Below are positions 37,626 through 51,386 of a stretch of 64,000 bases of DNA, one piece after another (positions within the stretch are counted from its first letter, which is position 1; each line of letters opens with the position of its first letter). The position numbers and the translations under genes are program-made. The stretch covers positions 1 through 64,000 of the forward strand of contig NZ_QXGJ01000008.1 in NCBI RefSeq assembly GCF_003952005.1, read 5' to 3'. This DNA comes from Bifidobacterium callimiconis (lineage in GTDB: Bacteria > Actinomycetota > Actinomycetes > Actinomycetales > Bifidobacteriaceae). The notes below the pieces were generated by a model. The model was not told the origin of the DNA. It did not search any database and saw only the letters and a list, made by a program, of their open reading frames with translations.

Positions 37626-39002
37626 TCACAGCTTGGTGCCGCAGTTCGGGCAGGCGGCCCAGCCGGGCTGCACCTCCTGACTGCAGTTCGGACACGTCGG
37701 CTTCGGCTGGTTCAATGCCGTGCCGCATGCCGGGCACACCTTCCAGCCGTCCTGCACGGGCTGATTGCAGTTCGGGCACGTCTCCGGCTTGCTCAACGGC
37801 GTACCGCACGCCGGGCAGACCTTCCAACCATCCTGAACCTCCTGACCGCAGTTCGGGCACTTCGGCTTGCTCAACGACGTGCCACATGCCGGGCAGACCT
37901 TCCAACCGTCCTGCACGGGCTGGCCGCACTGCGGGTTGGGGCAGACGTGGCCGGTGGCGGGTGTGGTCGGCGCGGCGGGCTGCTGGGAGGGCATGACCGG
38001 CTGCGCGCCGAGCATATTGGCCAGCGGGGATCCGGCGGCAGCGGCGGGTGTGGGGATGCCGGGAGTCGGCGTACCGGGGGCCGCAGGATTGGCGGGGGGC
38101 GCAGGATTGCCGCCGTTCATGGCGACGCCAACGCCCATGCCGTTGTTGACCAGTCCCACGAATCCATTGAGAATGTCGCCGGTGCCACCGCCGATGACGG
38201 TGTTGGTCTGGTTGCTGGCGAGCGCCTTGAGGATGTCCGCCTTCTTTTCGGCGGCCCAGTCGTAGCCCTGGATGGCACGGGAGTCCGCCGCGCCCTTCGC
38301 CTTGATGCGCATGGCGGCGGCCTCCGACAGGGCAGCCTTGATCTCAGCGACGTCGTCCTCATCGGAGCGGATCGTCTCCATGTTGAAGAAGACGAGCTTG
38401 ATGCCGTAGTCCTCGAAGTACTGGGACAGCGGCTGCATCAGGATCTGGCCGATCTCCTTGAGATACATGGCCAGATGCACGTAGTCGATGTTCGCGCCGA
38501 TCATCATCTGCGCGACGGAGGTCTTCACCTCGGTGGAGATGATGCCGCGGAATTTGTCGATCACCTCTTCGGGGCGGAATTCACGTCGGTATCCGGTGAA
38601 CTTCTCCACGAACTTCCTTGAATCGGTGACCACGAAGCTCAGGCTGCCGCGGATGCCGAGGTTCAGCATGATGCCGTATGTGACATCGGGGACCACGATC
38701 TTCTCGCGGGTGCCCCACTTCATGTCCATGGCGTGCACCTTGTTCACGAAGTACACCTGGCACGGGAACGGGGTTTCGCCGCCGGTGGCCATGCGCTGGA
38801 TTGCGTTGAGACCGAAGTAGTTCTGTGTCTCGATGGTATGGCGGCCCTCGCCGTATACCTCGGGATGGCCTTCGATGATCACGATCGCCTCGTGAGTGGG
38901 GTCGACGATCAGCTGGGACGCGGTATTGAAATCCTCGATCGGGCTTTTCCAGACCAGTGCGTCGGGATCGCCTTCAAACTGAATGACATTGGCAATGGCC
39001 AT
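37626..39002 (-). CDS. SPFH domain protein (YdjI/COG4260-like) with four zinc ribbons
   Basis: 458 residues, GAGGAAT before the ATG. The N-terminal 270 residues are a cytosolic SPFH/band-7 domain of the virion-core-protein-like group: LIVDPTHEAIVIIEG, QVYFVNKVHAMDMKWGT and VKTSVAQMMIGANIDYVHLA, ending in the Ala/Glu-rich helix (AALSEAAAMRIKAKG). A Gly/Pro/Ala linker follows (about 270-348), then four tandem zinc ribbons of about 26 residues (CPNCGQEVQDGWKVCPACGT pattern; CPNPQCG in the first). No membrane helix, so it must dock onto a partner. SPFH proteins form rings or microdomain scaffolds; the Bacillus counterpart recruits PspA under envelope stress. Confidence 0.88.
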   Translation of the reverse strand: MAIANVIQFEGDPDALVWKSPIEDFNTASQLIVDPTHEAIVIIEGHPEVYGEGRHTIETQNYFGLNAIQRMATGGETPFPCQVYFVNKVHAMDMKWGTREKIVVPDVTYGIMLNLGIRGSLSFVVTDSRKFVEKFTGYRREFRPEEVIDKFRGIISTEVKTSVAQMMIGANIDYVHLAMYLKEIGQILMQPLSQYFEDYGIKLVFFNMETIRSDEDDVAEIKAALSEAAAMRIKAKGAADSRAIQGYDWAAEKKADILKALASNQTNTVIGGGTGDILNGFVGLVNNGMGVGVAMNGGNPAPPANPAAPGTPTPGIPTPAAAAGSPLANMLGAQPVMPSQQPAAPTTPATGHVCPNPQCGQPVQDGWKVCPACGTSLSKPKCPNCGQEVQDGWKVCPACGTPLSKPETCPNCNQPVQDGWKVCPACGTALNQPKPTCPNCSQEVQPGWAACPNCGTKL

Positions 39003-39068
39003 TGCTATTCCTCGCTCTTCCCGGGAATCGGCGTAGATTCCCTGTCTCGATACGGCTTCAACATAGCA

Positions 39069-41171
<2,103 letters not shown>

Positions 41172-41314
41172 GAGACCTTTCTCTCGCCCTCCGGCGCCAC
41201 GTCAGAACGCGGCACCCATGCACTGATCCCATGGTATGCCCATACATGCCATCAGGCCGGCAGTCGAAACGGGACATTCGTGGCCATCTGCGAGCACTCA
41301 TCCCGTTCCGTCCG

Positions 41315-41363
41315 GCCCGCTGAATCCGCGCGCGCCATTCGGTGAATCAATTCAGTAGTCCGC
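41315..41363. repeat. Right copy of the 44-bp element flanking the SPFH/AAA cluster
   Basis: 41320-41363 is 38/44 identical to 27337-27380, direct orientation. It lies between the LTA-synthase-like stop (41398) and the start of the first cluster gene (41171), so the operon promoter must lie at or inside it. CTGAAT..ATTCAG arms can form a weaker hairpin than in the left copy. Confidence 0.6.
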
Positions 41364-41397
41364 AGGCGACAACACCCCACGCGAGACGATTCACCGT

Positions 41398-43623
41398 TCA
41401 CTGCGCGGCGGACTGGGCGCCCTGCCCCTCCTGCTGGCTGGCGGCGGCCGCGGCGAGCTTGCCGTTCACCATCGGCACCTCGCCCGCGTTCTTGGTGCCC
41501 ATCGGCAGCTTCGCGGCTTCCTCGGCCTCCTCCAGCGCCTCGGTCTTGGGCAGCTCCATGAAGTCGAGGTCCTTGAGATATCCCTTGCCGGCGGTGATGT
41601 CGTACTGGATGAGCTTGTAGTCCTCGAGCAGCTGCTGCGTGGCCTTGTCCGCCTGCGTGATGTCGATGCGGTTGCCTTCCTTGTCGAGGTAGAGCGCCTG
41701 GCCGTCAGGAATGCGCGACCAGCTCTGGATCTTGTTGACCACCGGCGGCTCGAGCGCGGGCACCTTGTCGTGCAGCCGCGTCAGGAACGCCAGATACGGG
41801 CTCACCTTGGCGTTCATATGTTCGGCCGTCTGCGCCATGAAATAGTTCGGCGAGGTGAACGCGGTCGTCGAATCGGGCAGCTTGGTGCCGTGCGAGCCGG
41901 ACGCCTTGTTCGACCAGATGAAGTAGTCGGTCTCGTGCAGCGCCACCGAATTGTCGGTGTTGTCGGACGCCGACGCGTACGCGCCAGGCAGGTGGTCGCC
42001 GTAGAAGATCACGGTGATCGGCTTGTCGATGTTGTCGAGCTGGTCCAGGAACGCCTTGGTGGCCTGATCCGTGTACTCCACGCCCTTCGCATACGTCTGG
42101 ATCTGCGTGGTCTCGTCAAGGCCCAGCGGTTCGTCGGTGGTGCTCGTGGCCTGGAACTCGTTGTTCGTGTACCAGTTGTCGTAGCTCATGTGATTCTGCA
42201 TGGTGAGCACGGACAGGAACTGGCTCTTGCTGGTGTCGATCTTCTCCAGCAGGCTCTGGTAGGCGTCGGAGTCCTGCACGTACGGTGACGAGTCGATCTT
42301 CGACTGGTGCGCGATCACGTCGGGTTCGTTCAACGTCCAGAAATGCTTGAACTTGAACTTCTTGTAGTTCGACGAACGCGAGTACATCGACGACTCATAC
42401 GGGTGGAACGCCTGAGAATCCTTGCCGTCGTTCCACAGCTGGTTGAACGTGGGCGTCCAGCTGAGCTTGGGAATCAACTGCTGGTACGGCGAGCTGAGCG
42501 ACGCGTCGAAGTTCGCCATCGACAGACCGGTCAGCGCCATGAACTCCATGTTCGCTGTGCCGCCGCCATAGCCCGCGGACAGCATCAGACCGGACGTGGT
42601 CTGCGTCTTGATTTCGCGAATGTTCGGCATCGGATCCTTGTTGAGCGCCAGACCGGGCACGCGCGTCGGATCGGAGAACGACTCCGACAGCACCATGATC
42701 ACCGTGCTGTCCTCGAGATTGCTTTCACGGGTCTGGTTGATCTCGTCGGCCGCCTGCGAGTATCGTTTGGCGATCTTCGCCATCGTCTTTTCCGAATAGT
42801 TCGCCGGCTCGTCCATGACCTTCGGATTGACGAAGCGCTGGAATCCGATAAGCGTGCCGTTGGCCTGCGCGTCGGTGACGGAATCCCACAGCTTCGGCGA
42901 ATCGCCGAGCGCCTGCGCGAAGTTGTACGACCACGATCCGGTGGTGGCGAGTCCGGCCGTGAACAGACCGAGGAACAGTCCGGGGCACACGATGAACAGC
43001 AGTCGTGCGGCCGTGTTCTTCACACGACTGTGCAGATCGATGAATTTACGACGACCGTCACGCTGATGCAGCGAATAGCAGATCACCACCATGGCGAGGA
43101 AGAAAATGGCCGCGTCCATGAACACGCGCGACGACCCCGTGGGGATGAATCCGACCATGCTGCCGGCATCGCTTTTCAGGAAGCTCAGATCGGATGGTTT
43201 GATCGTCTCATAGCGGACCATCACCTTGAATCGGTCGGCCACCGCGCAAAATCCGACGATCGACAGAAACACCGCCGACGCGATCCAGAACCGGTTGATC
43301 AGCACGACGAGGATCAGATACGCCACGGCAAGGATCAGCATGTTGAGCAGGAACTGATAGTCGTTGCTCGTCCACATCTTGGAGATGAATCCGCCGAAGC
43401 CACGCAACGGTTCGACCGTCCACACGCTCCACTGCAACAAGCCCACGGCCACGACGTCGACCATGAGGAACGAAATGAGATAGAACCGCCAGCCGAACGG
43501 CTTCATGTGCCGCGTCCGCAAGTCGAAGTCGGCGATGTTCACGTCGGCCGAGTCGATCACGCCATCGGCAGCGGATTCCCCGGTGGTTTCCTCCATCTCG
43601 GCTGGTTCGCGCACCTCAGTCAC
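41398..43623 (-). CDS. LTA synthase-like sulfatase-family membrane enzyme
   Basis: 741 residues from a GTG that has AAGGAG 8 nt upstream; a GTG at 43632 directly abuts that site and is less likely. A hydrophilic N-terminus, five membrane helices (about 50-260), then an extracellular sulfatase-fold domain. The nucleophile Thr lies in GYGGGTANMEFMALTG; VIMVLSESFSDPTRVP holds a metal-binding Glu and VIFYGDHLPG the metal-binding Asp-His. LtaS-type enzymes polymerise glycerol phosphate onto a glycolipid anchor; in bifidobacteria the polymer is an unusual lipoglycan or LTA, so the product is unsure. The C-terminal 100 residues are Ala/Glu/Gln-rich. Flanks the SPFH cluster, which supports an envelope neighbourhood. 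Confidence 0.9.
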   Translation of the reverse strand: MTEVREPAEMEETTGESAADGVIDSADVNIADFDLRTRHMKPFGWRFYLISFLMVDVVAVGLLQWSVWTVEPLRGFGGFISKMWTSNDYQFLLNMLILAVAYLILVVLINRFWIASAVFLSIVGFCAVADRFKVMVRYETIKPSDLSFLKSDAGSMVGFIPTGSSRVFMDAAIFFLAMVVICYSLHQRDGRRKFIDLHSRVKNTAARLLFIVCPGLFLGLFTAGLATTGSWSYNFAQALGDSPKLWDSVTDAQANGTLIGFQRFVNPKVMDEPANYSEKTMAKIAKRYSQAADEINQTRESNLEDSTVIMVLSESFSDPTRVPGLALNKDPMPNIREIKTQTTSGLMLSAGYGGGTANMEFMALTGLSMANFDASLSSPYQQLIPKLSWTPTFNQLWNDGKDSQAFHPYESSMYSRSSNYKKFKFKHFWTLNEPDVIAHQSKIDSSPYVQDSDAYQSLLEKIDTSKSQFLSVLTMQNHMSYDNWYTNNEFQATSTTDEPLGLDETTQIQTYAKGVEYTDQATKAFLDQLDNIDKPITVIFYGDHLPGAYASASDNTDNSVALHETDYFIWSNKASGSHGTKLPDSTTAFTSPNYFMAQTAEHMNAKVSPYLAFLTRLHDKVPALEPPVVNKIQSWSRIPDGQALYLDKEGNRIDITQADKATQQLLEDYKLIQYDITAGKGYLKDLDFMELPKTEALEEAEEAAKLPMGTKNAGEVPMVNGKLAAAAASQQEGQGAQSAAQ

Positions 43624-43864
43624 TCGCGGCACTCCTTACAATCGCAGTCGTCGGGTCGACGGCAAAGTCGACCGGCAATTTAAACACACCAACGTTAGCC
43701 CACCGAGTGGTCAGTTTCCATAACGGATCGACCAATACCCTACGAACTTCCACAGCCGACTCCACCGAGGACGTTGGACAAAACACGCCGCGGAAACGCC
43801 CGAAAAACGTACGAATCCTATGAACATTCCTAAAATCCGCCATGAATTCGCAAGATTTCGGGGG

Positions 43865-43870
43865 TAGCCT
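43865..43870 (+). promoter_or_regulatory. Candidate -10 box of a leaderless PBP transcript
   Basis: TAGCCT ends 7 nt before the ATG at 43878, and no Shine-Dalgarno site precedes that ATG. Weak match, but the spacing equals that at three other genes in this window. Confidence 0.3.
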
Positions 43871-43877
43871 GACCCTT

Positions 43878-46238
43878 ATGGCTTCTCAGACTCCTCGATC
43901 CATACGATCCGCCTCCTCTTCGGGCGTGGCCGGCGAAGCGGCATCGACCGTTCGCCCCTCCAAGCGACATCGTTCGCATCGTCCCCCGAAGAAGCAGAAG
44001 AAGCATCGTATTCTCAAGGGATTCCTCATCTTCATCGCCGTGTGCGTCGTCGGCGGAATCGGCGCGTTCGCGTTCATGTACGCCACCACCAAGGTGCCCA
44101 ATCCGGAGGACGTGGCGCTCGCGGAGAAGACGCGCGTCTACTATTCCGACGGCACCACCGAGATCGGCACGTTCGCCGAACAGAACCGCGATATCATCGA
44201 CTGTTCCGTGCTGCCCGACTATGTGGGCAACGCGATCGTCGCCTCCGAGAACCGCACGTTCTGGACGGACAAGGGCATCGATCTCAGGGGCATCAGCCGA
44301 GCGCTCATCAACAACGTGACCAAGGGCACGCGTCAGGGCGGCTCGACGATCACCCAGCAGTACGCGGAACGCTACTATCTGGGCGAAACCACCACGTACA
44401 AGGGCAAGGTCAAGGAAGCGTTCCTGGCCCTGAAGATCGCACAGACCCAGGATAAGGACACGGTGCTGTGCAACTACATGAACACCATCTATCTGGGACG
44501 CAACGCGTACGGCATCCAGGCCGCGGCGCAGGCGTACTTCGGCAAGGACGCGAAGGACCTTACGCTGTCCGAGGCCGCCACGATCGCCGGCATCATCCCG
44601 TCGCCGAACAACTGGGATCCGGCGGTGAACCAGAAGATGGCCAAGCAGCGCTTCGACCGCGTGCTCAACATCATGAAGGAGGACGGCTACATCTCCGCCA
44701 AGGAGAAGAGCGAGGCGCAGCTGCCCGACACCGTGCAGCAGTCCACCGACAACATCTATCAGGGCACCAAGGGCTATCTGCTCAAGATGGTGCGCGACGA
44801 GCTCGTGGCGTCCAAGGCGTTCACCGAGACCGACATCGACACCGGCGGATACAAGATCATCACGACGATCGACAAGACGCGTCAGGATGAGCTGTACAAC
44901 GTGGTCAGCCCCACGGCGAACGCGTCGACCGTACCGGAGGGCCTTGAGGCCGGCGCCATGAGCGTGAACCCGAAGGACGGCTCGATCATCTCGCTGTACG
45001 CGGGCGAGGACTACCTCACGCACAGCCTCAACAACGTGACGCAGTCCACGTTCGAGATCGGCTCCACTATGAAGCCGTTCGCGCTGCTCGCCACCGTGCA
45101 GAAGGGCGTGAACCTGAGCACCACGTTCAACGGCAACTCGCCGCGATCGTTCCCCGGTCTCACCCAGGCCATGAACAACGCCGGCGGCGTGAGCTACGGC
45201 TACATCGACCTATACAAGGCCACGGCGAACTCGGTGAACACCGTGTACATGGATCTGGCGCAGCATCTCGGCTCGCAGACGATCATCGACACGGCCAAGA
45301 CGGCCGGCATCAAGGGTACGATCGCCAACGACTCGTACACCGTGCTCGGCAACTCCGGTCTGACCGTGTACGACATGGTGCGCGGCTACTCCACCATCGC
45401 CAACCAGGGCCAGAAGGTGTCGATCCACATCGTGAACAAGGTGACCGACGGCAACAACAAGGACCTGTACAAGTCCACCACCACGGCCGAGCGCGTGTTC
45501 GACGCGAACGACGTGGCACTGGTGACCAAGGCCATGACTGGCACGATCAAGTACGGCACCGGTAAGGAGGCCAACTCCATCGGTCTGACCATGGCCGGCA
45601 AGTCCGGTACGGCAAACGACAGCAAGGCGGCAAGCTTCGTCGGCTTCACGCCGTCCGTGCTCACGTACATGGCCATCTGGTATCCGGGCGACGGCGGCAC
45701 CGCCGAGGAGGTGCCCACCTTCGCCGGCTACAGCCACGGCTCCGGCTACCCGGCGCACATGTTCACCAAGTACATGAAGCAGGCGCTGTCCGGCGCCAAG
45801 GACGAGGCGTTCCCCACGGCCAAGGACGACGGCACGATCGGCGGCAGCGACGGCACCTGGGGCACCGGCGGCAAGAAGAGCTCGTCGTCGTCCTCGTCCG
45901 GCACGACCAGCAAGAACAAGTCCGAAAGCTCCGACACCACCGATGAGGGCACCTCCACCGGCACCGAAAACTCGGGCGGCACAGGCAGCGGTACGGGCAG
46001 CAACACGACCGGCGGCACCACCGGAACCGAAGGCTCGACCGGAACCGAAAGCAACAGCACAGGTTCCGGCACCACCGGCGGAACCGGAACCGAAGGCTCG
46101 ACCGGAACCGAGAACGGCACAGGTGGCGGCACCACGGGCGGCGGCACCACGACCGGCGGCGGCACCAGCGGCAACACTTCTGGCGGCACCACCGGCGGAA
46201 CCGGAACCGAAGGCGCCACGGGCCAGTCCGGTCAGTAA
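43878..46238 (+). CDS. Bifunctional class A penicillin-binding protein
   Basis: 786 residues from MASQTPRSIRSASSSG; the frame is open to an ATG at 43842. Polymerises and cross-links peptidoglycan. A basic cytosolic N-terminus and one membrane helix (about residues 48-70) precede a GT51 domain (ASENRTFWTDKGID, then GGSTITQQYAERYYLG and the NTIYLGRNAYGIQAAAQAYF block). The first GT motif reads SENRTFW where EDxxFxxH is usual. The transpeptidase domain has SxxK in GSTMKPF, SxN in ANSVNTV and KSGT in MAGKSGTAND. The tail (about 640-786) is a low-complexity Gly/Thr/Ser/Glu chain (repeats of GGTGTEGSTGTE), probably cell-wall-spanning. A clear terminator follows. Confidence 0.93.
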   Translation: MASQTPRSIRSASSSGVAGEAASTVRPSKRHRSHRPPKKQKKHRILKGFLIFIAVCVVGGIGAFAFMYATTKVPNPEDVALAEKTRVYYSDGTTEIGTFAEQNRDIIDCSVLPDYVGNAIVASENRTFWTDKGIDLRGISRALINNVTKGTRQGGSTITQQYAERYYLGETTTYKGKVKEAFLALKIAQTQDKDTVLCNYMNTIYLGRNAYGIQAAAQAYFGKDAKDLTLSEAATIAGIIPSPNNWDPAVNQKMAKQRFDRVLNIMKEDGYISAKEKSEAQLPDTVQQSTDNIYQGTKGYLLKMVRDELVASKAFTETDIDTGGYKIITTIDKTRQDELYNVVSPTANASTVPEGLEAGAMSVNPKDGSIISLYAGEDYLTHSLNNVTQSTFEIGSTMKPFALLATVQKGVNLSTTFNGNSPRSFPGLTQAMNNAGGVSYGYIDLYKATANSVNTVYMDLAQHLGSQTIIDTAKTAGIKGTIANDSYTVLGNSGLTVYDMVRGYSTIANQGQKVSIHIVNKVTDGNNKDLYKSTTTAERVFDANDVALVTKAMTGTIKYGTGKEANSIGLTMAGKSGTANDSKAASFVGFTPSVLTYMAIWYPGDGGTAEEVPTFAGYSHGSGYPAHMFTKYMKQALSGAKDEAFPTAKDDGTIGGSDGTWGTGGKKSSSSSSSGTTSKNKSESSDTTDEGTSTGTENSGGTGSGTGSNTTGGTTGTEGSTGTESNSTGSGTTGGTGTEGSTGTENGTGGGTTGGGTTTGGGTSGNTSGGTTGGTGTEGATGQSGQ

Positions 46239-46265
46239 CCGGCGGATTCCCGGCACGGCAAGAAG

Positions 46266-46304
46266 GGGCGGCGATCACGACACGAGTCGTGGCGCCGCCC
46301 TTTT
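46266..46304 (+). terminator. Intrinsic terminator after the PBP gene
   Basis: GGGCGGCGATCACGAC and GTCGTGGCGCCGCCC form a long stem with a 4-nt loop (ACGA), followed by TTTTG; 28 nt beyond the stop codon. Confidence 0.8.
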
Positions 46305-46322
46305 GCGTTGAATGCGGCATTT

Positions 46323-46597
46323 GGGATCGGCCTGCGGCCGATGCTGTGTTTTGCGGCCTACGGCCAGTCACCTCATCAGTCGGCTGCGCCGACAGCTTCC
46401 CCTCAAGGGGAAGCCAGAAATACGTGGGCAGATTCATCCCTTGAACCCGGCTCCCCTTCAGGAGAAATTCAAAACACCCAGAAAGCTTCGTCCCTTAAAC
46501 TTGGCTTCCCCCTTGGGGGAAGCTGTCGGCGCAGCCGACTGATGAGGGTACGCGGCCTGCGGCCGCCATCAACACGGATCGGCCGCAGGCCGATTCC
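46323..46597. repeat. Long palindromic repeat, family B
   Basis: Outer arms GATCGGCCTGCGGCCGAT and ATCGGCCGCAGGCCGATT, middle arms CCTCATCAGTCGGCTGCGCC and its complement before GATGAGG, and inner arms CTTCCCCTCAAGGGGAAG / CTTCCCCCTTGGGGGAAG. About 275 bp, almost wholly self-complementary. Copies at 48784 and 51387. It fills most of the 447-nt gap between the PBP and leuA; no gene is there. Confidence 0.85.
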
Positions 46598-46615
46598 AAC
46601 GCCCCCGGATACGCA

Positions 46616-46652
46616 AAAGGGTCTGACCTCTTTTACGGAGGTCGGACCCTTT
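46616..46652 (-). terminator. Terminator after leuA
   Basis: AAAGGGTCTGACCTC (46616-46630) pairs with GAGGTCGGACCCTTT (46638-46652), one G-T style mismatch; T-rich on both sides, so it could work in both directions. 34 nt beyond the leuA stop. Confidence 0.8.
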
Positions 46653-46685
46653 ACGCTTCTATCGCTCTATCAGCGACTCAGCAAA

Positions 46686-48650
<1,965 letters not shown>

Positions 48651-48783
48651 TCACGTTCGGCGGTCCCTCGGCCGCCAACTTCCCCAGTTTACAAGCCGGC
48701 AACAACAGAAACACCGAGCCCGCCGCGACCGGCCACGTGCGATGCGTGCAGGAACCAGGTCATGGGAGCCGGTTGAGGAGTGT

Positions 48784-49013
48784 GGCATCGGCCTGCGGCC
48801 GATACTGTGTTGATGGCGGCCGGTGGCCGCGATCACCTCATCAGTCAGCTTCGCTGACAGCTTCCCCTCAAGGGGAAGCCGGCAAATGAGGGGCTAGGCC
48901 TTCCCCCGGAAACCTGGCTTCCCCCTTGGGGGAAGCTGTCGAGCGCATGCGAGACTGATGAGGGTACGCGGCCACCGGCCGCAAACAACACAGCATCGGG
49001 CGAAGCCCGATCC
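48784..49013. repeat. Long palindromic repeat, family B
   Basis: Same plan as at 46323: outer CATCGGCCTGCGGCCGATAC, inner CTTCCCCTCAAGGGGAAGC and CTTCCCCCTTGGGGGAAGC, closing GCATCGGGCGAAGCCCGATC. It fills the 456-nt leuA to response-regulator gap together with GC-rich sequence; no gene is seen. Confidence 0.85.
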
Positions 49014-49061
49014 CACTCCCACCGCCGGCAGCAAGCCCGGCGACACCCCGCCCGCAGCCCT

Positions 49062-49913
49062 TCACACGATGCGGCGGTAGGCGGCCCAGCGGGCGAGTTC
49101 GCCGCGGTTGGACAGCTGGAGTTTGCGCAGCACTTTGGAGACGTGCGTTTCCACGGTCTTCACGGAGATGAACAGTTCGGCGGCCACCTCCTTGTAGGAG
49201 TAGCCACGGGCGATGAGCCGCATGACCTCCTGCTCGCGCGGACTGAGCACGTCGATGTCGATGTCGTCGTCGGGAACCGGCGCAGCCGCGGATCGGGTGC
49301 CGTTGGGCGTGGGTTGGGCGTACGGATTGTAGTCGTCCCCGGCGGATGCGGCACCACCTACACCACCTACGCCACCGGCCGCCGCGCCCGCTCCCCCGTT
49401 CTGCTGGCTGCCCGGTCCGAGCGCGTTGAGCACGAATCCCGCCAGCTTGGGGCTGAACACGGCGTAGCCTTCCGCCACCTGATGAATCGATGCGATGAGG
49501 TCCTGAGCGGTGATGGTTTTGGTCACGTATCCGCGAGCGCCGGCACGGATCACTGCGCCCACGTCGGTCGGCGAATCGGATACGGACAACGCCAGATACA
49601 GCGTGTGCGGCGCGTACTGTACGCTGCGCAGGATGATTTCGGATCCGCCGCCGCCTTCGCCGCCGGGCACGTGCACGTCGAGCAGTACCACATCGGGCTG
49701 GGTTTCGGCGATCATTCGCACCGAGGATTCCACGTCACCGGCCTGTCCGACGATTGCGATGTCGTCGGATCCGGCGGTGATGGCCGCGATCACGCCCGCG
49801 CGGAACAGATCATGGTCATCCACCACGCCGATGCGTACGGATCGTTTGCCCGACGGTGCCGTTGTCGGCGGTATCGTTGCCGTCGGCTGGTTCGGCTGCG
49901 CTGCCTGTGTCAT
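49062..49913 (-). CDS. NarL/LuxR-type response regulator
   Basis: 283 residues, CGAGGAGCG upstream. Receiver domain after a 25-residue Thr/Pro-rich leader: acidic pair in VVDDHDLFRAG, phospho-acceptor Asp in VVLLDVHVPGG, and a Lys in GYVTKTITAQDL. A Gly/Ala-rich linker (about 170-210) is longer than usual, then the LuxR HTH (LSPREQEVMRLIARGYSYKE, then VKTVETHVSKVLRKLQLSNR). It pairs with the kinase 146 nt upstream. The kinase-regulator pair beside a divergent PspC gene mirrors LiaRS/PspC-type envelope-stress sensing in actinobacteria. Confidence 0.94.
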   Translation of the reverse strand: MTQAAQPNQPTATIPPTTAPSGKRSVRIGVVDDHDLFRAGVIAAITAGSDDIAIVGQAGDVESSVRMIAETQPDVVLLDVHVPGGEGGGGSEIILRSVQYAPHTLYLALSVSDSPTDVGAVIRAGARGYVTKTITAQDLIASIHQVAEGYAVFSPKLAGFVLNALGPGSQQNGGAGAAAGGVGGVGGAASAGDDYNPYAQPTPNGTRSAAAPVPDDDIDIDVLSPREQEVMRLIARGYSYKEVAAELFISVKTVETHVSKVLRKLQLSNRGELARWAAYRRIV

Positions 49914-50016
49914 TCCCCGCTCCTCGTATGTTCGTCGTCGTTTCTACCTTACTGCGACTCGCCTCGACCGTCGGGAATGGTCGAGAACGATCGGAAATGA
50001 CCGCGCCGGACTGATC

Positions 50017-50049
50017 GGTCTGTATCTCCAGACCGGGTATCTCCAGACC
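50017..50049 (-). terminator. Hairpin with repeated arm downstream of the kinase gene
   Basis: GGTCTG (50017-50022) can pair with CAGACC at 50029-50034 or with its direct copy at 50044-50049 (TATCTCCAGACC occurs twice). Lies in the kinase-regulator gap; possibly a partial terminator setting their ratio. Weak call. Confidence 0.3.
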
Positions 50050-50059
50050 CCGGGTATTT

Positions 50060-51352
50060 CTAAATCGGCTGGGATAGACGGACTTCGGTACCCCATCCGG
50101 GTCTGGAGACGATTTCGGCGGTGCCGCCAGCCCGCCGCATGCGGCCGATGATCGATTCTTTGACGCCCAGATGGCCTACGGGCAGCCGGTTCACGTCGAA
50201 CCCCTCGCCGTGATCGCGGACGAACACCTGCACCTTGGCGTCGCTCGCCTCCATGTAGACGGAGATCGGCGGAGCGCCGTGCCGGGCGGCGTTGGACATG
50301 GCTTCGGCGGCGGCGTCAAGCAGCGACGACAATGCCGGCGCATATGTGCACTCCCCCACGGTCACCACGTCGATCGGCTTTTCGCATGAGTCCTCCACAT
50401 TGGCGGCGATACGTTTAAGTACGCGGGAGAACGGTTCCGCGACGGCCGGGGTGCGTGCGGATGCGGCATATGACGCTACTGGCCGTGAGCCGGCCGTCGC
50501 GGACTGCGCGGCCGACATGGACTGCGCGGCCGGTTGCGTCACGGTTTGAGACATCGTCTGATTGGGCGGCTGAACCGACGCAGGCGATGCCGGCACCGGA
50601 CCGGTCCCGCCTGTACCGGCCCTCATGCCGCTGGCGGTCGCGGTGGATTCAGGATCGCCGTACAGCCATTCGCGCAGTTCGCGTTCCTGCGCGCGGGCGA
50701 GCGCGGCCACCTTGGCGGAGTCGGTGGATTGCAGTTGGATCAGCGCGAGCGTCTGCAATACGGAGTCGTGCAGTCGTGCGGCGATGTCGGCGCGCAGTTC
50801 CTCGCGTGCGGTCTGTGCCCGCTGCATGCCCAGATCGGCGATCAGGCTGATCCACCATGGTGCGATGATGACGGCGAGCGCGGCGATCATGACGAGTCCG
50901 GCGAGCGCGCCTTTGAGCAGCGTTCCCAACGACATGGTGAGGCTGAACATGGCCAGCACGCCGACGATCGTGACGATGATGCTGGCTACGGTCACGACGA
51001 TGGTGAATTTTCCGGTGTGGGCGTCGGGGTGGAGACGGTCGTCCATGATGAAGCTCATCTGCGCCCATCCGACGGTCACGCCGATGAAGACCAAGGCCAG
51101 TCCGATGACGATCTGCGCGGGAAGTCCGGCGAGCGCACCCCAGATGCCCAGTCCGATGGCGAGCGCGCCGATCAGTGCGATGACCACGCCGATAGTGGCC
51201 GGACGCACGGGTTTGGTTGCGTTGGCCGCACGGCTGGCCGCGTCGACGAGCGAGCTCAGCGTGGTCCGCCGCAACGGCGAGTCGAAGACCGGCGGCTGGG
51301 TCGGAGACGCCGATGATTCCGGCGGCGTTCCGGTTCGCTGATCATCCATCAT
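50060..51352 (-). CDS. Membrane sensor histidine kinase (HisKA_3 / NarL-partner type)
   Basis: 430 residues; AAAGGGAGA upstream, ATG at 51349 equally possible. Four or five membrane helices (about residues 48-165), then the dimerisation helix with the phospho-His in DIAARLHDSVLQTLALIQ, an Ala/Thr/Gln-rich spacer (about 245-300), and an ATPase domain (AAAEAMSNAARHGAPPI as N box, VRDHGEGFDVNRLPVGHLG as G box, ending RPGWGTEVRLSQPI). No large sensor domain, so the membrane part or a partner, possibly the PspC protein encoded divergently, provides the signal. Phosphorylates the regulator encoded next. Confidence 0.92.
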   Translation of the reverse strand: MMDDQRTGTPPESSASPTQPPVFDSPLRRTTLSSLVDAASRAANATKPVRPATIGVVIALIGALAIGLGIWGALAGLPAQIVIGLALVFIGVTVGWAQMSFIMDDRLHPDAHTGKFTIVVTVASIIVTIVGVLAMFSLTMSLGTLLKGALAGLVMIAALAVIIAPWWISLIADLGMQRAQTAREELRADIAARLHDSVLQTLALIQLQSTDSAKVAALARAQERELREWLYGDPESTATASGMRAGTGGTGPVPASPASVQPPNQTMSQTVTQPAAQSMSAAQSATAGSRPVASYAASARTPAVAEPFSRVLKRIAANVEDSCEKPIDVVTVGECTYAPALSSLLDAAAEAMSNAARHGAPPISVYMEASDAKVQVFVRDHGEGFDVNRLPVGHLGVKESIIGRMRRAGGTAEIVSRPGWGTEVRLSQPI

Positions 51353-51386
51353 GTCTCCCTTTCTCGTAGCGGCGCGGACTCAAGTC